Positions 43,172-53,195 of a DNA stretch of 63,350 bases are shown piece by piece (position 1 is the stretch's first letter; the number at the start of each line of letters is the position of its first letter). This DNA comes from an uncultured Clostridia bacterium (GTDB lineage: Bacteria > Bacillota > Clostridia > Christensenellales > CAG-314). Location of the stretch: contig CAMRUG010000008.1 in NCBI GenBank assembly GCA_947053925.1, positions 1 through 63,350 of the forward strand, in the 5' to 3' direction. A program made the position numbers and the translations under genes. The notes under the pieces are model-generated. The model ran no database searches. It was not told the DNA's origin and saw only the letters and a program-made list of their open reading frames with translations.

Positions 43172-44374
43172 ATGAAGAAATCTGTTTTTCCCAAAATTAT
43201 TTACTATTTGTTTACCTTCGCTTTGGGAATTTTAATGGCGCTTACATTGCCGTATGTAATAATGTATTCCATTGCGCCGAGAGAATTGGGTAATTACTTA
43301 AATTCCGGCGAATACGAAAAAGCAATGGAACTCGTCGGAGGATATTTTAACAATACTCCTATTGTCAGTAGGCAATTTGAACAGGGCGGTATTGTGTTGT
43401 TCGAAGCAATAACTCCCGTTTATAATTCGGGCAAGGAAGGCGACGAAACCAAGGACGAAACAAAATACCACAAAGCCTATGCAGGTTTTATTTACGGTAT
43501 TAAAGATATTTATAACGTTGGCGGAGAAGACGGTAATTTAACAAAACTTATAGTTACCGATATCGAAAATAAAGAACATATTGTTGAACTGCTCGACTAT
43601 GACTCGGACAACAACGATATTAAAGATAATATCGGGTCTCTTATTACCGACGGTTTTATTTATCTCGATTTGGATCTGGAACAGTTAAGTTCTATTTCTA
43701 AATTAGAATTTATTGACAATCAAGGCAAAAAATTCCAAACGGTAGATAATTTAAGTTTAAATTATTCCGAGCAGTTTTTTGTAGACGTAAACGAGTTTTT
43801 AGAGGAATACAACCGCGACTTCAAATCGGAGAAATTGCCTGATTTGGACAAAGCGTTCCGAGAAAAAAGCGAACATTACAAAATAAGTTCGTACGGCAAT
43901 GTCAGGAAAAAAGCCGACACTAAAGCAACAATAATTGTTGTTGTTTACTTTGTTGTTATTTATATAATTGCCGATTTTTTGGTGGGCGGGCATTATATAA
44001 TCAAATTCTTTAAGTGGATTCACGGTAAAGTTCACAAGAATAAAAAAGACAAAAAAGCAATACCCAAGCAGGAAATTTTCGGACACGATTATTACAGTCA
44101 GGTAACAATGTCGTTGGATTTGTCCGAATTGCCCGATTTTAGCGAAAGCGTCCAAGTGCGATATACAAATTCGGATATCGAAATAGCTTTTACGTTGCTG
44201 AAAGAAAACGGTTACACGGTAACCGAAAGAATAAAAGCAGGCACTTATGTGAATGCGTGGATAGATTTAAATAGGGAGTATGCGCCAGTTGATATGCCGG
44301 AGAATTTGATTGTCGAAGGATATAAAATGGACGTTAAAATAAAAATAATAAAACGGAAGGAAGAAGATTTATGA
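43172..44374 (+). CDS. Hypothetical membrane protein with extracytoplasmic and cytoplasmic domains (400 aa)
   Basis: First membrane helix near residues 9-30 (YYLFTFALGILMALTLPYV). An extracytoplasmic domain of about 220 residues contains VELLDYDSDNNDIKDNIG. A second helix lies near 250-275 (IIVVVYFVVIYIIADFLV). A basic stretch and a C-terminal cytoplasmic domain of about 100 residues follow (VQVRYTNSDIEIAFTLLKEN ...). It overlaps the ATPase gene by four bases (ATGA), which implies translational coupling and a role tied to the importer. No family recognised. Confidence 0.65.
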   Translation: MKKSVFPKIIYYLFTFALGILMALTLPYVIMYSIAPRELGNYLNSGEYEKAMELVGGYFNNTPIVSRQFEQGGIVLFEAITPVYNSGKEGDETKDETKYHKAYAGFIYGIKDIYNVGGEDGNLTKLIVTDIENKEHIVELLDYDSDNNDIKDNIGSLITDGFIYLDLDLEQLSSISKLEFIDNQGKKFQTVDNLSLNYSEQFFVDVNEFLEEYNRDFKSEKLPDLDKAFREKSEHYKISSYGNVRKKADTKATIIVVVYFVVIYIIADFLVGGHYIIKFFKWIHGKVHKNKKDKKAIPKQEIFGHDYYSQVTMSLDLSELPDFSESVQVRYTNSDIEIAFTLLKENGYTVTERIKAGTYVNAWIDLNREYAPVDMPENLIVEGYKMDVKIKIIKRKEEDL

Positions 44375-45453
44375 AAATTACCATTCAAAACCTAACCAAA
44401 ATTTTCCCTAGCAGGAACAAGAAGAAGGATCCTAACGGCGCGGTAACCGCAGTCAATGATATGTGTATTGAAATTCCTTCTGGTAAACTCGTAGGTCTGT
44501 TAGGCCCGTCTGGTTGCGGTAAGTCAACAACATTATTTATGCTCTCAGGGCTTGAAACGCCCACATCGGGGAAAATTTTGTTTGACGAACAGGACGTTAC
44601 TAGTCTTGCGGCGGAAAGAAGGGGTATCGGTCTGGTTTTCCAGAATTACGCTTTGTATCCTCATATGACGGTAGAACAAAACATTATGTTCCCGTTAGTA
44701 AATATGAGAATTCCTAAAAACGAAGCCAAGGCCCGTGCATTAGATACTGCCCGTCTTGTCCAAATAGAAGATTTGATGGCGCGTAAACCTTCGGAACTGT
44801 CTGGCGGTCAACAGCAGCGTGTAGCAATAGCAAGAGCGCTTGTTAAAATGCCTAACGTATTGCTTTTAGACGAACCGTTGTCTAACTTGGATGCACGTTT
44901 ACGTCTGCAAACCCGTGAGGAAATCAAGCGTATCCAACGCGAAACCGGTATAACAACGGTATTCGTTACGCACGACCAAGAAGAAGCAATGTCTATATGC
45001 GATACTATGGTTGTTATGAAGTTGGGTATTGTTCAGCAAATAGGCGAACCTCAAACAATTTACGACAATCCTGCGAATCTGTTTGTTGCAAACTTTTTAG
45101 GCACGCCTCCGATAAACATATTTAAAGGACACGTTAAAGACGGCAAAGTATATATCGGTGAAGAAGCGGTTGCAAATACCAAAGTCGAAGACCAAGACGT
45201 TTTTGTAGGTGTACGTCCCGAAGGTTTTGTTTACAACGCCAAAGGTGCAATGACCTTAGACGTCGACCATATAGAAGTTATGGGAAGAGACAAGTCTATC
45301 GTTTCCCGTCATGCATCTTCTACTAAGCCTTATGTAAGGTCGATAATCGACTCAGACGTTAAACTTCCTACTGATACAACAAAACTAACATTCAATCTTA
45401 AACCCAATAAGGTATTCTTATTTAATGCAGAAACGGAAGAGAGGTTAAGATAA
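44371..45453 (+). CDS. CUT1-type ABC ATPase (MsmX/UgpC/MalK family)
   Basis: 360 residues. Walker A GPSGCGKST, Q-loop FQNYALYPHMTV, signature LSGGQQQRVAIARAL, Walker B VLLLDEPLSNLD and H-loop VTHDQEEAM are all standard. The C-terminal regulatory OB-type domain is present. It energises the two permeases that follow; its stop shares a base with the next start. MsmX-type ATPases often serve several sugar importers. Confidence 0.93.
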   Translation: MKITIQNLTKIFPSRNKKKDPNGAVTAVNDMCIEIPSGKLVGLLGPSGCGKSTTLFMLSGLETPTSGKILFDEQDVTSLAAERRGIGLVFQNYALYPHMTVEQNIMFPLVNMRIPKNEAKARALDTARLVQIEDLMARKPSELSGGQQQRVAIARALVKMPNVLLLDEPLSNLDARLRLQTREEIKRIQRETGITTVFVTHDQEEAMSICDTMVVMKLGIVQQIGEPQTIYDNPANLFVANFLGTPPINIFKGHVKDGKVYIGEEAVANTKVEDQDVFVGVRPEGFVYNAKGAMTLDVDHIEVMGRDKSIVSRHASSTKPYVRSIIDSDVKLPTDTTKLTFNLKPNKVFLFNAETEERLR

Positions 45454-46772
45454 TGGCAAAGACAAAGAAAACCGCTACAACGGACGAAATGCAAGTTGAT
45501 TTGCAACAGCAAGAATCCGCATCGAAAATTATGGCCGAAAAGATAGAAGCTGCGGCTGAAAGTATGATTGCCGAAGAAAATGCTGTCGTCAATGATGAGG
45601 TATCGAAAACAGAAGAAACGTCTTTTAAAAAGCCGAGTGTTGGAGAACAAATCAAAAATTTCTTTGTCAATACTTGGAATAAAATCAAAAGATTTTTTGC
45701 AAAACTGTTTAAAAAGGATAAAGCGGTTGCTCAGGTACAACAAACTGACGGAGCGGACGCCGTAGCAGCAACACAGCCGGTTGTTGAAGAAAAACTTCCT
45801 TTCAAGGTAAGATTCGGTCGTTTTTGTAAAGCGCAGTCGGGATGGTTGTTTGTATTGCCTGCCGTTATTTTAATGTGTATATTCACGTTTTATCCAATCG
45901 GAAGCGCATTTGTCAATGCGTTCAAGCAAGACTATAACTCTATTTCTCACGAGTATAACGGATGGGGATTTGCCAACTTTGCCAGAGTTTTAAAAAGCGA
46001 TACTGGTACAGGCGGTGCGACATTTGTTCAGTGTTTGGTAAATACCGTTGTGTTTACTTTTATATCCGTACCGTTGTCAACATTGTTGGCACTGCTCATT
46101 TCGGTAGCGTTAAATTCAATTAAACCGTTGCAAAAAGCGTATCAAACAATATTCTTTTTGCCGTATTTAACCAACTCGCTTGCAATGGGTGCTGTATTTG
46201 CAACGTTCTTCACGATTATTCAAACGCCAAACAATGTAGAAACGGTAGGTCTGTTTAATACAATAGGAGAACTGTTTGGACTTCAACCTATCGATTGGAT
46301 GGGTATGGCGTCGCCTAAATGGGTAATAAGCGACAACCTGGTTATTCCTTGGGCGAAATACATAGTAGTAATTATTTATGAGGTTTGGTCAGGTTTGCCG
46401 TTTAAAATTCTTATTCTGTTCAGTGCTTTGCAAAGCGTTAATAAGCAGTATTATGATGCGGCTAAAATTGACGGGGCATCTAAAAATACCGTTTTGTGGA
46501 AGATTACGACTCCGATGATTTCGCCGATGATTTCTTACTTGCTTGTTACGGGCATAATGGGCGGAATGAAGCAGTATACCGCCATTGTAGGTTTGTTCGG
46601 AGAACAAATGGGTATCAACTACGATATGGGAACAATGGTCGGCTATATTTATCAGTTTAAAGATAACGGCTATATGGGCTATGCCTACGCGGGGTCATTG
46701 ATATTGTTTGCAATCATAATGGTATTTACTGTAATCAACAGATACGTCAGTAAAAAGAAAGTAAGTTATTAG
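45453..46772 (+). CDS. CUT1 ABC permease (MalF/UgpA type) with a long charged N-terminal extension
   Basis: 439 residues; the family usually has about 290-310. Residues 1-125 are cytoplasmic: acidic, Ala/Glu/Lys-rich, with a basic amphipathic stretch (NTWNKIKRFFAKLFKK), and no known domain. Six membrane segments begin near residue 130 (GWLFVLPAVILMCIFTFYPI). The EAA loop reads YYDAAKIDGASKNTVLWKIT. The end GYIYQFKDNGYMGYAYAGSL is typical of the MalF partner. Overlaps the ATPase gene by one base. Confidence 0.9.
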   Translation: MAKTKKTATTDEMQVDLQQQESASKIMAEKIEAAAESMIAEENAVVNDEVSKTEETSFKKPSVGEQIKNFFVNTWNKIKRFFAKLFKKDKAVAQVQQTDGADAVAATQPVVEEKLPFKVRFGRFCKAQSGWLFVLPAVILMCIFTFYPIGSAFVNAFKQDYNSISHEYNGWGFANFARVLKSDTGTGGATFVQCLVNTVVFTFISVPLSTLLALLISVALNSIKPLQKAYQTIFFLPYLTNSLAMGAVFATFFTIIQTPNNVETVGLFNTIGELFGLQPIDWMGMASPKWVISDNLVIPWAKYIVVIIYEVWSGLPFKILILFSALQSVNKQYYDAAKIDGASKNTVLWKITTPMISPMISYLLVTGIMGGMKQYTAIVGLFGEQMGINYDMGTMVGYIYQFKDNGYMGYAYAGSLILFAIIMVFTVINRYVSKKKVSY

Positions 46773-46785
46773 GAGGTACAAAACG

Positions 46786-47799
46786 GTGAAAAAAGAAATA
46801 GAATCTGCTAATAGCTCAACTGAATTACTTACAAACGAAACTGTTGCGGAGGCTGTCGTTGACGCTCCTAAAACAATAGTAGACCAATCTACGAATTTTG
46901 ACGTAGATAAACAAAAGAAAAAACAGTTGGCATCAAATATAATCAAAAACATTTTGGTATACTTGTTACTTACAGTTTGTGCTGTGCTTGCATTTTTACC
47001 GTTTTATTGGATGGTTATTTCATCCTTTAAGACGGAAGCGGAATTCCGTGAATCTGTTCCCACATTCTTCCCCCATACCTTTATGTGGAAGAACTACTCT
47101 ATGGTATTGTCGCAAGGAAGCGGTTTCGGTCAAGCGTTAGTCAATACTCTTGTCGTAGGATTTTTCTCAACGGTTTTAGGAGTTGCAGTAACTATTTTAA
47201 CTGCATACGCCTTGGCAAGAATGAAGTTTGCCGGCAAGAATGCATTGTTCTCGATAATGCTTGCAACAATGATGATTCCGGGCGAAATGTACACTCTTAC
47301 AAATTATTTAACCGTTGCAAAGTTTGGTTGGTCCAACTCGTTTACGGTAATGATAGTGCCGTTCCTTGTAAGCGTTTACTACATCTATTTGTTACGCAAT
47401 AACTTTATGCAAATACCCAACTCGTTGTACCAGGCGGCAAAAGTCGACGGTTTGTCGGATATGGGATATTTGGTAAAGGTTATGATACCGTTAACTGCGC
47501 CCACACTCGTTTCGATAACGTTGTTAAAATTTATCGGAACGTGGAATTCGTATATTTGGCCTCGTCTTGTCAACTTTGATGAGTGGCAAATGATTACTAA
47601 CTGGGTATCCCGCGGTTTTGTCGACAGAGGCGGCGTGCTTTATCCTGCCGAATGGGGCGGAAGCGTTTACGGCGGAGATCCGTTAAATACTCTTAAGATG
47701 GCTGCCGTATGTATGGTATCGTTACCGTTATTCGTACTGTTCATCTTCTGCCGTAAGTATATAATGCACGGCGTTTCTAAGAGCGGAACAAAGGGTTAA
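46786..47799 (+). CDS. CUT1 ABC permease (MalG/UgpE type)
   Basis: 337 residues, GTG start behind AGGAGG. An acidic N-terminal extension of about 45 residues precedes the first membrane helix (NILVYLLLTVCAVLAFLPFY). Family landmarks: WMVISSFKTEAEF, LYQAAKVDGLSDMGYLVKVM (EAA loop) and IFCRKYIMHGVSKSGTKG at the end. Partner of the preceding permease. Confidence 0.92.
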   Translation: MKKEIESANSSTELLTNETVAEAVVDAPKTIVDQSTNFDVDKQKKKQLASNIIKNILVYLLLTVCAVLAFLPFYWMVISSFKTEAEFRESVPTFFPHTFMWKNYSMVLSQGSGFGQALVNTLVVGFFSTVLGVAVTILTAYALARMKFAGKNALFSIMLATMMIPGEMYTLTNYLTVAKFGWSNSFTVMIVPFLVSVYYIYLLRNNFMQIPNSLYQAAKVDGLSDMGYLVKVMIPLTAPTLVSITLLKFIGTWNSYIWPRLVNFDEWQMITNWVSRGFVDRGGVLYPAEWGGSVYGGDPLNTLKMAAVCMVSLPLFVLFIFCRKYIMHGVSKSGTKG

Positions 47800-47855
47800 A
47801 ATTTGAAATTACCTATGGTAAAACATAGTAATTTATAAAGAAAAAGGAGATAATT

Positions 47856-49322
47856 ATGAAGAAAAAGCTAATCACGAGTCTTATTGCGTTAGTATTAGTA
47901 TTGAGTAGCGTGCTTGTAATTTGTGCCGCTTGCGATACGCGCGATTACAATCACACAATATATTTCTATTCTTCGCAGGGTGCAACGGCGGCGACTGAAA
48001 CTCAGAAGGCTATCGAAGCATTTCAAGCTAAATTCCCCGGTTGGAAAGTACAGCACGTCCGTCCGGGCGGATATGACGAAGTAAGGGATAAGGTAAGTAC
48101 AGAATTATCGTCGGATATGCAGCCCGACCTTGCTTATTGCTATCCCGACCACGTTGCAATGTATATTCAGTCCAGACAAATTCTCGACTTTGACCAATTT
48201 ATCACTTCTACGGAAACTGTTCCCGGTAAAAAAGTTACTACCAGTCAGGACGACAAAGGTAACATAACAACAACCACAGAAGACGCAGACTTTTCTGTAG
48301 GATACGAAAATGAAGAATTTACCGAAGATTTTTATACGGACTATCTCAAAGACGGTTATTCGCAGTCTTTCGAAGATTACGACAAATACGGTTATGAGCA
48401 AGGTAAACTTCTTGCATTGCCATTTGTACGTTCTACCGAAATAATGTATTACAACAAGACGGCTCTTGACGAACTCGGACTTGAACCCGCTACTACATGG
48501 GATGAACTTTGGGACCAATGTGAACGCATACATACCAAATGGCCCAAAGCTATGCCGCTTGCTTACGACAGCGAAGCAAACTGGTTTATTATAATGTGCG
48601 AACAAAACGGTTGGGATTATACTACCAATGATAATATTACGCGTCCTGCCGACCATTATCAATTTAATAACGAAGATACAAAACAATGGCTGACAGAACT
48701 CCGTGATTACTACCAAAAGAAATTGTTTATCACAAAACAGGCTTATAACGGACAATACACTTCATCCTTGTTTATTAAAGGTGTAGCGAACAATGCCGGC
48801 GGAGCAGTATACTGCATCGGTTCATCCGGCGGTGCAAGCAACCAAAGCAGCAATAACTTTACCGTAGGCGTAGCGCCGATTCCGGGAAGTAAACGTTCTG
48901 ACGGCACTATTGATTATTCTAACATTTCTCAAGGACCGTCGCTTTGTATGTTCAGATGCAACAAGGCAGATAACCCTGACGAAAAAGCAAAAATGACATG
49001 GATGTTTGTCAAGGAATTGCTTGATGTTGAATTCCAAGCAAAGTTTGTAGAGTCTTCCGGTTACAGTTCGGTACGTAAATCCACCGAAAACACCCAAACA
49101 TACAAGAACTTCATTGCTAAATCGAATGTTAAGGCAGAAGTTGTTAAACTTTCTGCACAAATGATGCAAGAGGGATTGTTCTTTGTTTCTCCCTCTTTCA
49201 TCGGTTCTTCCAAGGCTCGTACACAGGTAGGTAATGCTTTGTACCTCGCTATGACGGGACAAAATACTCCCGCAAAAGCATTGGAAATTGCATACCGTAA
49301 CTGTGCAGGCGCAGTAAAATAA
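47856..49322 (+). CDS. CUT1-type extracellular solute-binding lipoprotein (family 1)
   Basis: 488 residues. Lipobox VICAAC. Family-1 binding-protein pattern: YFYSSQGATAATETQKAIEA, QPDLAYCYPDHVAMYI, LPFVRSTEIMYYNKTALDEL, and the TWDELWDQCERI hinge region. These proteins usually bind oligosaccharides or glycerol phosphates. In this operon the next gene is a nuclease, so a nucleoside or sugar-phosphate-bearing ligand is a reasonable alternative. AAAGGAG is the ribosome binding site. Confidence 0.9.
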   Translation: MKKKLITSLIALVLVLSSVLVICAACDTRDYNHTIYFYSSQGATAATETQKAIEAFQAKFPGWKVQHVRPGGYDEVRDKVSTELSSDMQPDLAYCYPDHVAMYIQSRQILDFDQFITSTETVPGKKVTTSQDDKGNITTTTEDADFSVGYENEEFTEDFYTDYLKDGYSQSFEDYDKYGYEQGKLLALPFVRSTEIMYYNKTALDELGLEPATTWDELWDQCERIHTKWPKAMPLAYDSEANWFIIMCEQNGWDYTTNDNITRPADHYQFNNEDTKQWLTELRDYYQKKLFITKQAYNGQYTSSLFIKGVANNAGGAVYCIGSSGGASNQSSNNFTVGVAPIPGSKRSDGTIDYSNISQGPSLCMFRCNKADNPDEKAKMTWMFVKELLDVEFQAKFVESSGYSSVRKSTENTQTYKNFIAKSNVKAEVVKLSAQMMQEGLFFVSPSFIGSSKARTQVGNALYLAMTGQNTPAKALEIAYRNCAGAVK

Positions 49323-49335
49323 ACGGAGCGGTTAA

Positions 49336-50646
49336 ATGAAAAAAATAATCAGTATTTTAATAGCGGTAATGTTATTGTGCGGTTGTTTTGCGTGCTTTGC
49401 GGCGTGCGGACCGGTTGCCGACAATACGGAACATTACGATACCATTACCAAAACATACAAGTTAACTAAGGATTATCAGGGCAAATCGTTTCTTACCGAC
49501 GGCATAGGCGAAGTTACTGTTGCTAAATATACCGACGGCGATACATCTAACTTCTTTTTGAAAACGGACACTCAAACAATAACCTTGCGTTATGACGGTA
49601 TCAATACTCCCGAAAGTACAGGGCAGGTTGAAAAATGGGGTAAAGCGGCGTCAAACTTTGTAAGAGCGCGTTTACAAGACGCGGTAACTGTAGTTTTGGA
49701 TGCAAACGGCGGAAAAGCCACGCAGGAAGGACACGGTAGGTATCTCGGTTATGTTTGGTATAATACTGCCGATGATCCTCAACTCAGAAATTTAAACCTT
49801 GAACTTGTCGAAAACGGTTTTTCGGCAAATAACGTTTCTCCTACAGAACCGTTTTACGATTACTTCCGCAAAGCAAACAATTTTGCAAAATCGATAAAAC
49901 TTCGTTGGTATTCTTCCAAAGCCGACCCGTTGTTTTCGGAACAAGCGATTGAAGCTACTATTAAGGATATTTTGGAAGATATTGAAAATAAAACTAACAA
50001 GTATTATTTGACGGCGGTTGATTGCGGTTTGCAAGTTGTCTTCTGGGCAGAATTGACTAGCGTAAACGTTTCTTCTTCGGCAAGCCCGACGTATACGTTT
50101 GTAGCGACAGAATATGATAAAACAACTAAAAAAGCGTATTCTATTAACGTTTATGCGGCATACGGAACTTATAATGCTTCGGATATGAAAGTAGGACACC
50201 ATTACAAGATTGTAGGTACTTTGCAAAAGTATAACGGCAAATATCAAATTTCGGGTATAGAATATGTCGGTAAGATTGGCACTAACAATAACCAAACGCT
50301 TTTGCTGAAAGAAAACACTTATTTTATATTTGAAACAAATTTGGATACCGAATCTTCAAAAGATAAGGGAACGTATTCTGATACGCATTATACTAATTTG
50401 AATGTTACCGCCGTCGATTTTACCAACGGGTTGCTTACCGTTACAGGTACTGCTAAACAAATAAAAGCAAACGGTTCTCAAGGCGTTCAGGAGATATTTA
50501 CAATAGTGTATGAGACTCCCGAGGGTTATGTCAATACAATCAATGTGGGCGATTCCATTACTGCAAAAGGTTTCAGACTGGATCCCGAAACTAAGGTAAT
50601 AACCGTCTGCGACGGTTCCCGCAAAGAAGTAGCAATTAACTACTGA
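49336..50646 (+). CDS. Staphylococcal-nuclease-like (thermonuclease) surface lipoprotein
   Basis: 436 residues with lipobox CFAAC (Cys24). The SNase domain covers about residues 50-200: VAKYTDGDTSNFFL, ITLRYDGINTPES, WGKAASNFVRARL, GHGRYLGYVW and NLELVENGFS. By alignment Arg85, Glu93 and Arg135 correspond to catalytic R35, E43 and R87 of staphylococcal nuclease, and Asp69 to the calcium ligand D21. The second calcium ligand D40 is Asn90. The rest (200-436) is beta-rich and resembles one or two OB-folds. It probably cuts extracellular DNA or RNA at the cell surface. Genes are 13 and 18 bases away on either side, so it is part of the importer operon. Confidence 0.86.
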   Translation: MKKIISILIAVMLLCGCFACFAACGPVADNTEHYDTITKTYKLTKDYQGKSFLTDGIGEVTVAKYTDGDTSNFFLKTDTQTITLRYDGINTPESTGQVEKWGKAASNFVRARLQDAVTVVLDANGGKATQEGHGRYLGYVWYNTADDPQLRNLNLELVENGFSANNVSPTEPFYDYFRKANNFAKSIKLRWYSSKADPLFSEQAIEATIKDILEDIENKTNKYYLTAVDCGLQVVFWAELTSVNVSSSASPTYTFVATEYDKTTKKAYSINVYAAYGTYNASDMKVGHHYKIVGTLQKYNGKYQISGIEYVGKIGTNNNQTLLLKENTYFIFETNLDTESSKDKGTYSDTHYTNLNVTAVDFTNGLLTVTGTAKQIKANGSQGVQEIFTIVYETPEGYVNTINVGDSITAKGFRLDPETKVITVCDGSRKEVAINY

Positions 50647-50664
50647 TAATTAAAGGAGAAAACA

Positions 50665-53136
50665 ATGAAAAAAATATTGATAGTGCTGTTAGCGGTTATT
50701 TGCGTGTTGTCATGCGTATTTCTTACCGCGTGCGATTATAAAACGAAAATCGGCAACTATGTATTTACAATCGGAGACGGAAGCGTAGTTAACGAAGACT
50801 TTGTTTTGGAAGGTATCGTTTATGGCGCAAAAGTTAAATGGGAGTCTAGCAATGAGCACGTTGTAAAACTTGAAAAGAAGTCCTATACCGACATTGACGA
50901 TGACGGAAACAAGAAAAAAGAAATCAAATATACTGCAACAGTTACCCGTCCTGCTGAAGATACGGAAGTGAAACTGACCATGACTATGGGTACTCAAAAG
51001 AGAGAGTTTTCTGTTTGGGTAACAGCAGTTGACGTAAACGACATTATGGCGGATTTCGTTTTCAAACAGGAAATGACTACGGTAACCGATGATTTTACTC
51101 TTGCACAAAGCCATACTTATAAGCAAGATGACGCTGCCGAAAAGGACAAATATTCCGACAAGACGGCGACGATAACTTGGACGGTAGAAGACGAAGAATC
51201 TAAAAACTATGTTAAAATCGAAAACAATAACAAATGCGTTGTAACTAACAATAACCTAGATCCTCAAGTACGCATTGTAGGAACGTTCAAATACGGTACT
51301 CAAGTACAACATAAAGAATTTACGTTTAATGTTACTACTAAAAAAGAGCACAGGGAACAAGTTAACTACTGGTATAATAACACAGGTGTGTCTCAGGATA
51401 TGGAAGGTTATGTTGTTGCAATCGCTCAGCCTTATAATATTCAATACGGCAGCGTAACATTCTATATGATGGACGAAGATATGTGTTGCGGTTACTATAT
51501 TTACGGCGCTAATTGCGATGAAGCTACGGGAAATAAAATTGCTCCGGGCGTTTATGTAAAAGTAACAGATTCAATCAATACCGTTTTTAACGGTTTGTAC
51601 GAAACCAACTCGGGTTGTAAAGTTGTAGTCGACGACGGAAAAGATCCTATCGATGTCAAAGAACATATTTACGCTATGGACGATGAGATAATAGGAATGT
51701 TGCCTTCTGCCAAAACGCACCAAAGTATGCTCGTTTCTTTGACTAATTGGGAAATTGTAGATGTATCTAGCAAAGCTCCGTCCGAAGGTAAAAATACTAC
51801 GATAATCACTATCCAAAAGGAAGGACGTAAAGTAACAGTTGCGACAAGCAAATATCTTGAAGGCGTTTACACAACAGAAATCGGAGATCCGATATTTGAC
51901 GGTTTTGATACAAAAAGACAAGAATTAAAAGTAGGGCAGTATGTAACGGTAACCGGTATTTTGGGATACTACAGATATGCTACCGAAAGCGATGATGCAA
52001 TAACCGGTCATCAAGTTATGCCTTTAAGTGCTGACGATATCGTAGTTACGCAGGCTGACGAAGCGGGAACTCAATATGTTGGAAACAAGGTCGCTTCGAT
52101 GATTGCTAATATAGAAAAAGCATTAAAAGAAGCAAACGTAAATACTGTTGTAACCGGAAAAATAGAAACCATTGTAAAATTACCCGCTTCTACAAACGAT
52201 GTTACGGTAACATATCAAATCTTGGGTGGCGCGGCTATATCTTGGTTAAACGAAGCCGACCGCGAATTGCGCATAAAACCCGGCCACCACGATCAAGGTC
52301 GTATCGAAGCCACAATTACTTGCGGAACGTTTACTACACGTTATTACTTTACAATAGAGTATACTAATGAATCTGCACAAAAGATGTTGAAAGCGGAATA
52401 TGATCGGTTATTTGTGGCAAATGTTACAGGCAGTGATCTTGCTTTACAGACAATAGGTTTGTCCTATAGCAACGTTGTTATCAATTGGGATATAATCGAT
52501 TATAACGGACTGGATGTTGCTCCTTACGGACTTACGATAAAAAATAACGTTATTAGTATTGCAAAACGTCCGGACAAAGATACAAAAATAAAATTGATGG
52601 CAACGATTTCGTGCACTGTTGACGGAGTAGAAGAAACTAAAATAAAAGAAATTGATATAACAGTTAAGAGAAATAACGTTATTGCCGTTGATACGGACAA
52701 TCTTGAAGACGGAGAATATAAACTCGCAATAGACCAAAACAATAAAAAACAACAATTATATATCGTGAATCAAGTCGTAAATACCTATTATTTAGGCTCT
52801 GTAACTAAACTTGACGAATCAGACAATGTTTTTGTTAAAAATGTTGATGGCGGTTTCTATCTCTACTTCTTGGTTGACGGTCAGGAGCAATATTTAAATG
52901 CTGTTCCTAGCGACTCGCATGTCAACTTGTATTCGCAAGCAAAAGCCGTAAATGAAGAACCCACCGTTTGGAAGATAGGAGAAAAAGGCGGCGTAAAATA
53001 TATTTATGCTACTGTGAACGAAAAAGACTATATGATTGGTACAAACGGAACTTATACAACATTTACTTTAAGAGAAGCTTCATCACTCGGCAGTGCCGGT
53101 GAATTTGCCGCTTATTTGGCGCTTCCCAACAAATAA
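50665..53136 (+). CDS. Large surface lipoprotein with Ig-like and OB-like modules
   Basis: 823 residues, lipobox VFLTAC. Beta-rich throughout. Residues 30-220 contain two Ig-like repeats (KVKWESSNEHVVKLEKK; TITWTVEDEESKNYVKI). Residues about 230-470 look like OB-folds (EGYVVAIAQPYNIQYGSVTF, VGQYVTVTGILGYYR). Two further Ig-like repeats (480-690) and a C-terminal domain of about 130 residues (GEYKLAIDQNNKKQQLYIVN) follow. No catalytic motif seen. The OB-like content and its position behind the nuclease suggest oligonucleotide capture, but this is inference. Last gene of the operon, with a terminator 20 bases later. Confidence 0.7.
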   Translation: MKKILIVLLAVICVLSCVFLTACDYKTKIGNYVFTIGDGSVVNEDFVLEGIVYGAKVKWESSNEHVVKLEKKSYTDIDDDGNKKKEIKYTATVTRPAEDTEVKLTMTMGTQKREFSVWVTAVDVNDIMADFVFKQEMTTVTDDFTLAQSHTYKQDDAAEKDKYSDKTATITWTVEDEESKNYVKIENNNKCVVTNNNLDPQVRIVGTFKYGTQVQHKEFTFNVTTKKEHREQVNYWYNNTGVSQDMEGYVVAIAQPYNIQYGSVTFYMMDEDMCCGYYIYGANCDEATGNKIAPGVYVKVTDSINTVFNGLYETNSGCKVVVDDGKDPIDVKEHIYAMDDEIIGMLPSAKTHQSMLVSLTNWEIVDVSSKAPSEGKNTTIITIQKEGRKVTVATSKYLEGVYTTEIGDPIFDGFDTKRQELKVGQYVTVTGILGYYRYATESDDAITGHQVMPLSADDIVVTQADEAGTQYVGNKVASMIANIEKALKEANVNTVVTGKIETIVKLPASTNDVTVTYQILGGAAISWLNEADRELRIKPGHHDQGRIEATITCGTFTTRYYFTIEYTNESAQKMLKAEYDRLFVANVTGSDLALQTIGLSYSNVVINWDIIDYNGLDVAPYGLTIKNNVISIAKRPDKDTKIKLMATISCTVDGVEETKIKEIDITVKRNNVIAVDTDNLEDGEYKLAIDQNNKKQQLYIVNQVVNTYYLGSVTKLDESDNVFVKNVDGGFYLYFLVDGQEQYLNAVPSDSHVNLYSQAKAVNEEPTVWKIGEKGGVKYIYATVNEKDYMIGTNGTYTTFTLREASSLGSAGEFAAYLALPNK

Positions 53137-53154
53137 ATAGTTTAATTGAGTGTA

Positions 53155-53195
53155 AATCTGCCGAACCTGACAGTTCGGCAGATTTCATTGTTTTT
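53155..53195 (+). terminator. Terminator of the nuclease/importer operon
   Basis: AAATCTGCCGAAC pairs with GTTCGGCAGATTT around CTGACA, followed by CATTGTTTTTAT. Confidence 0.8.
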
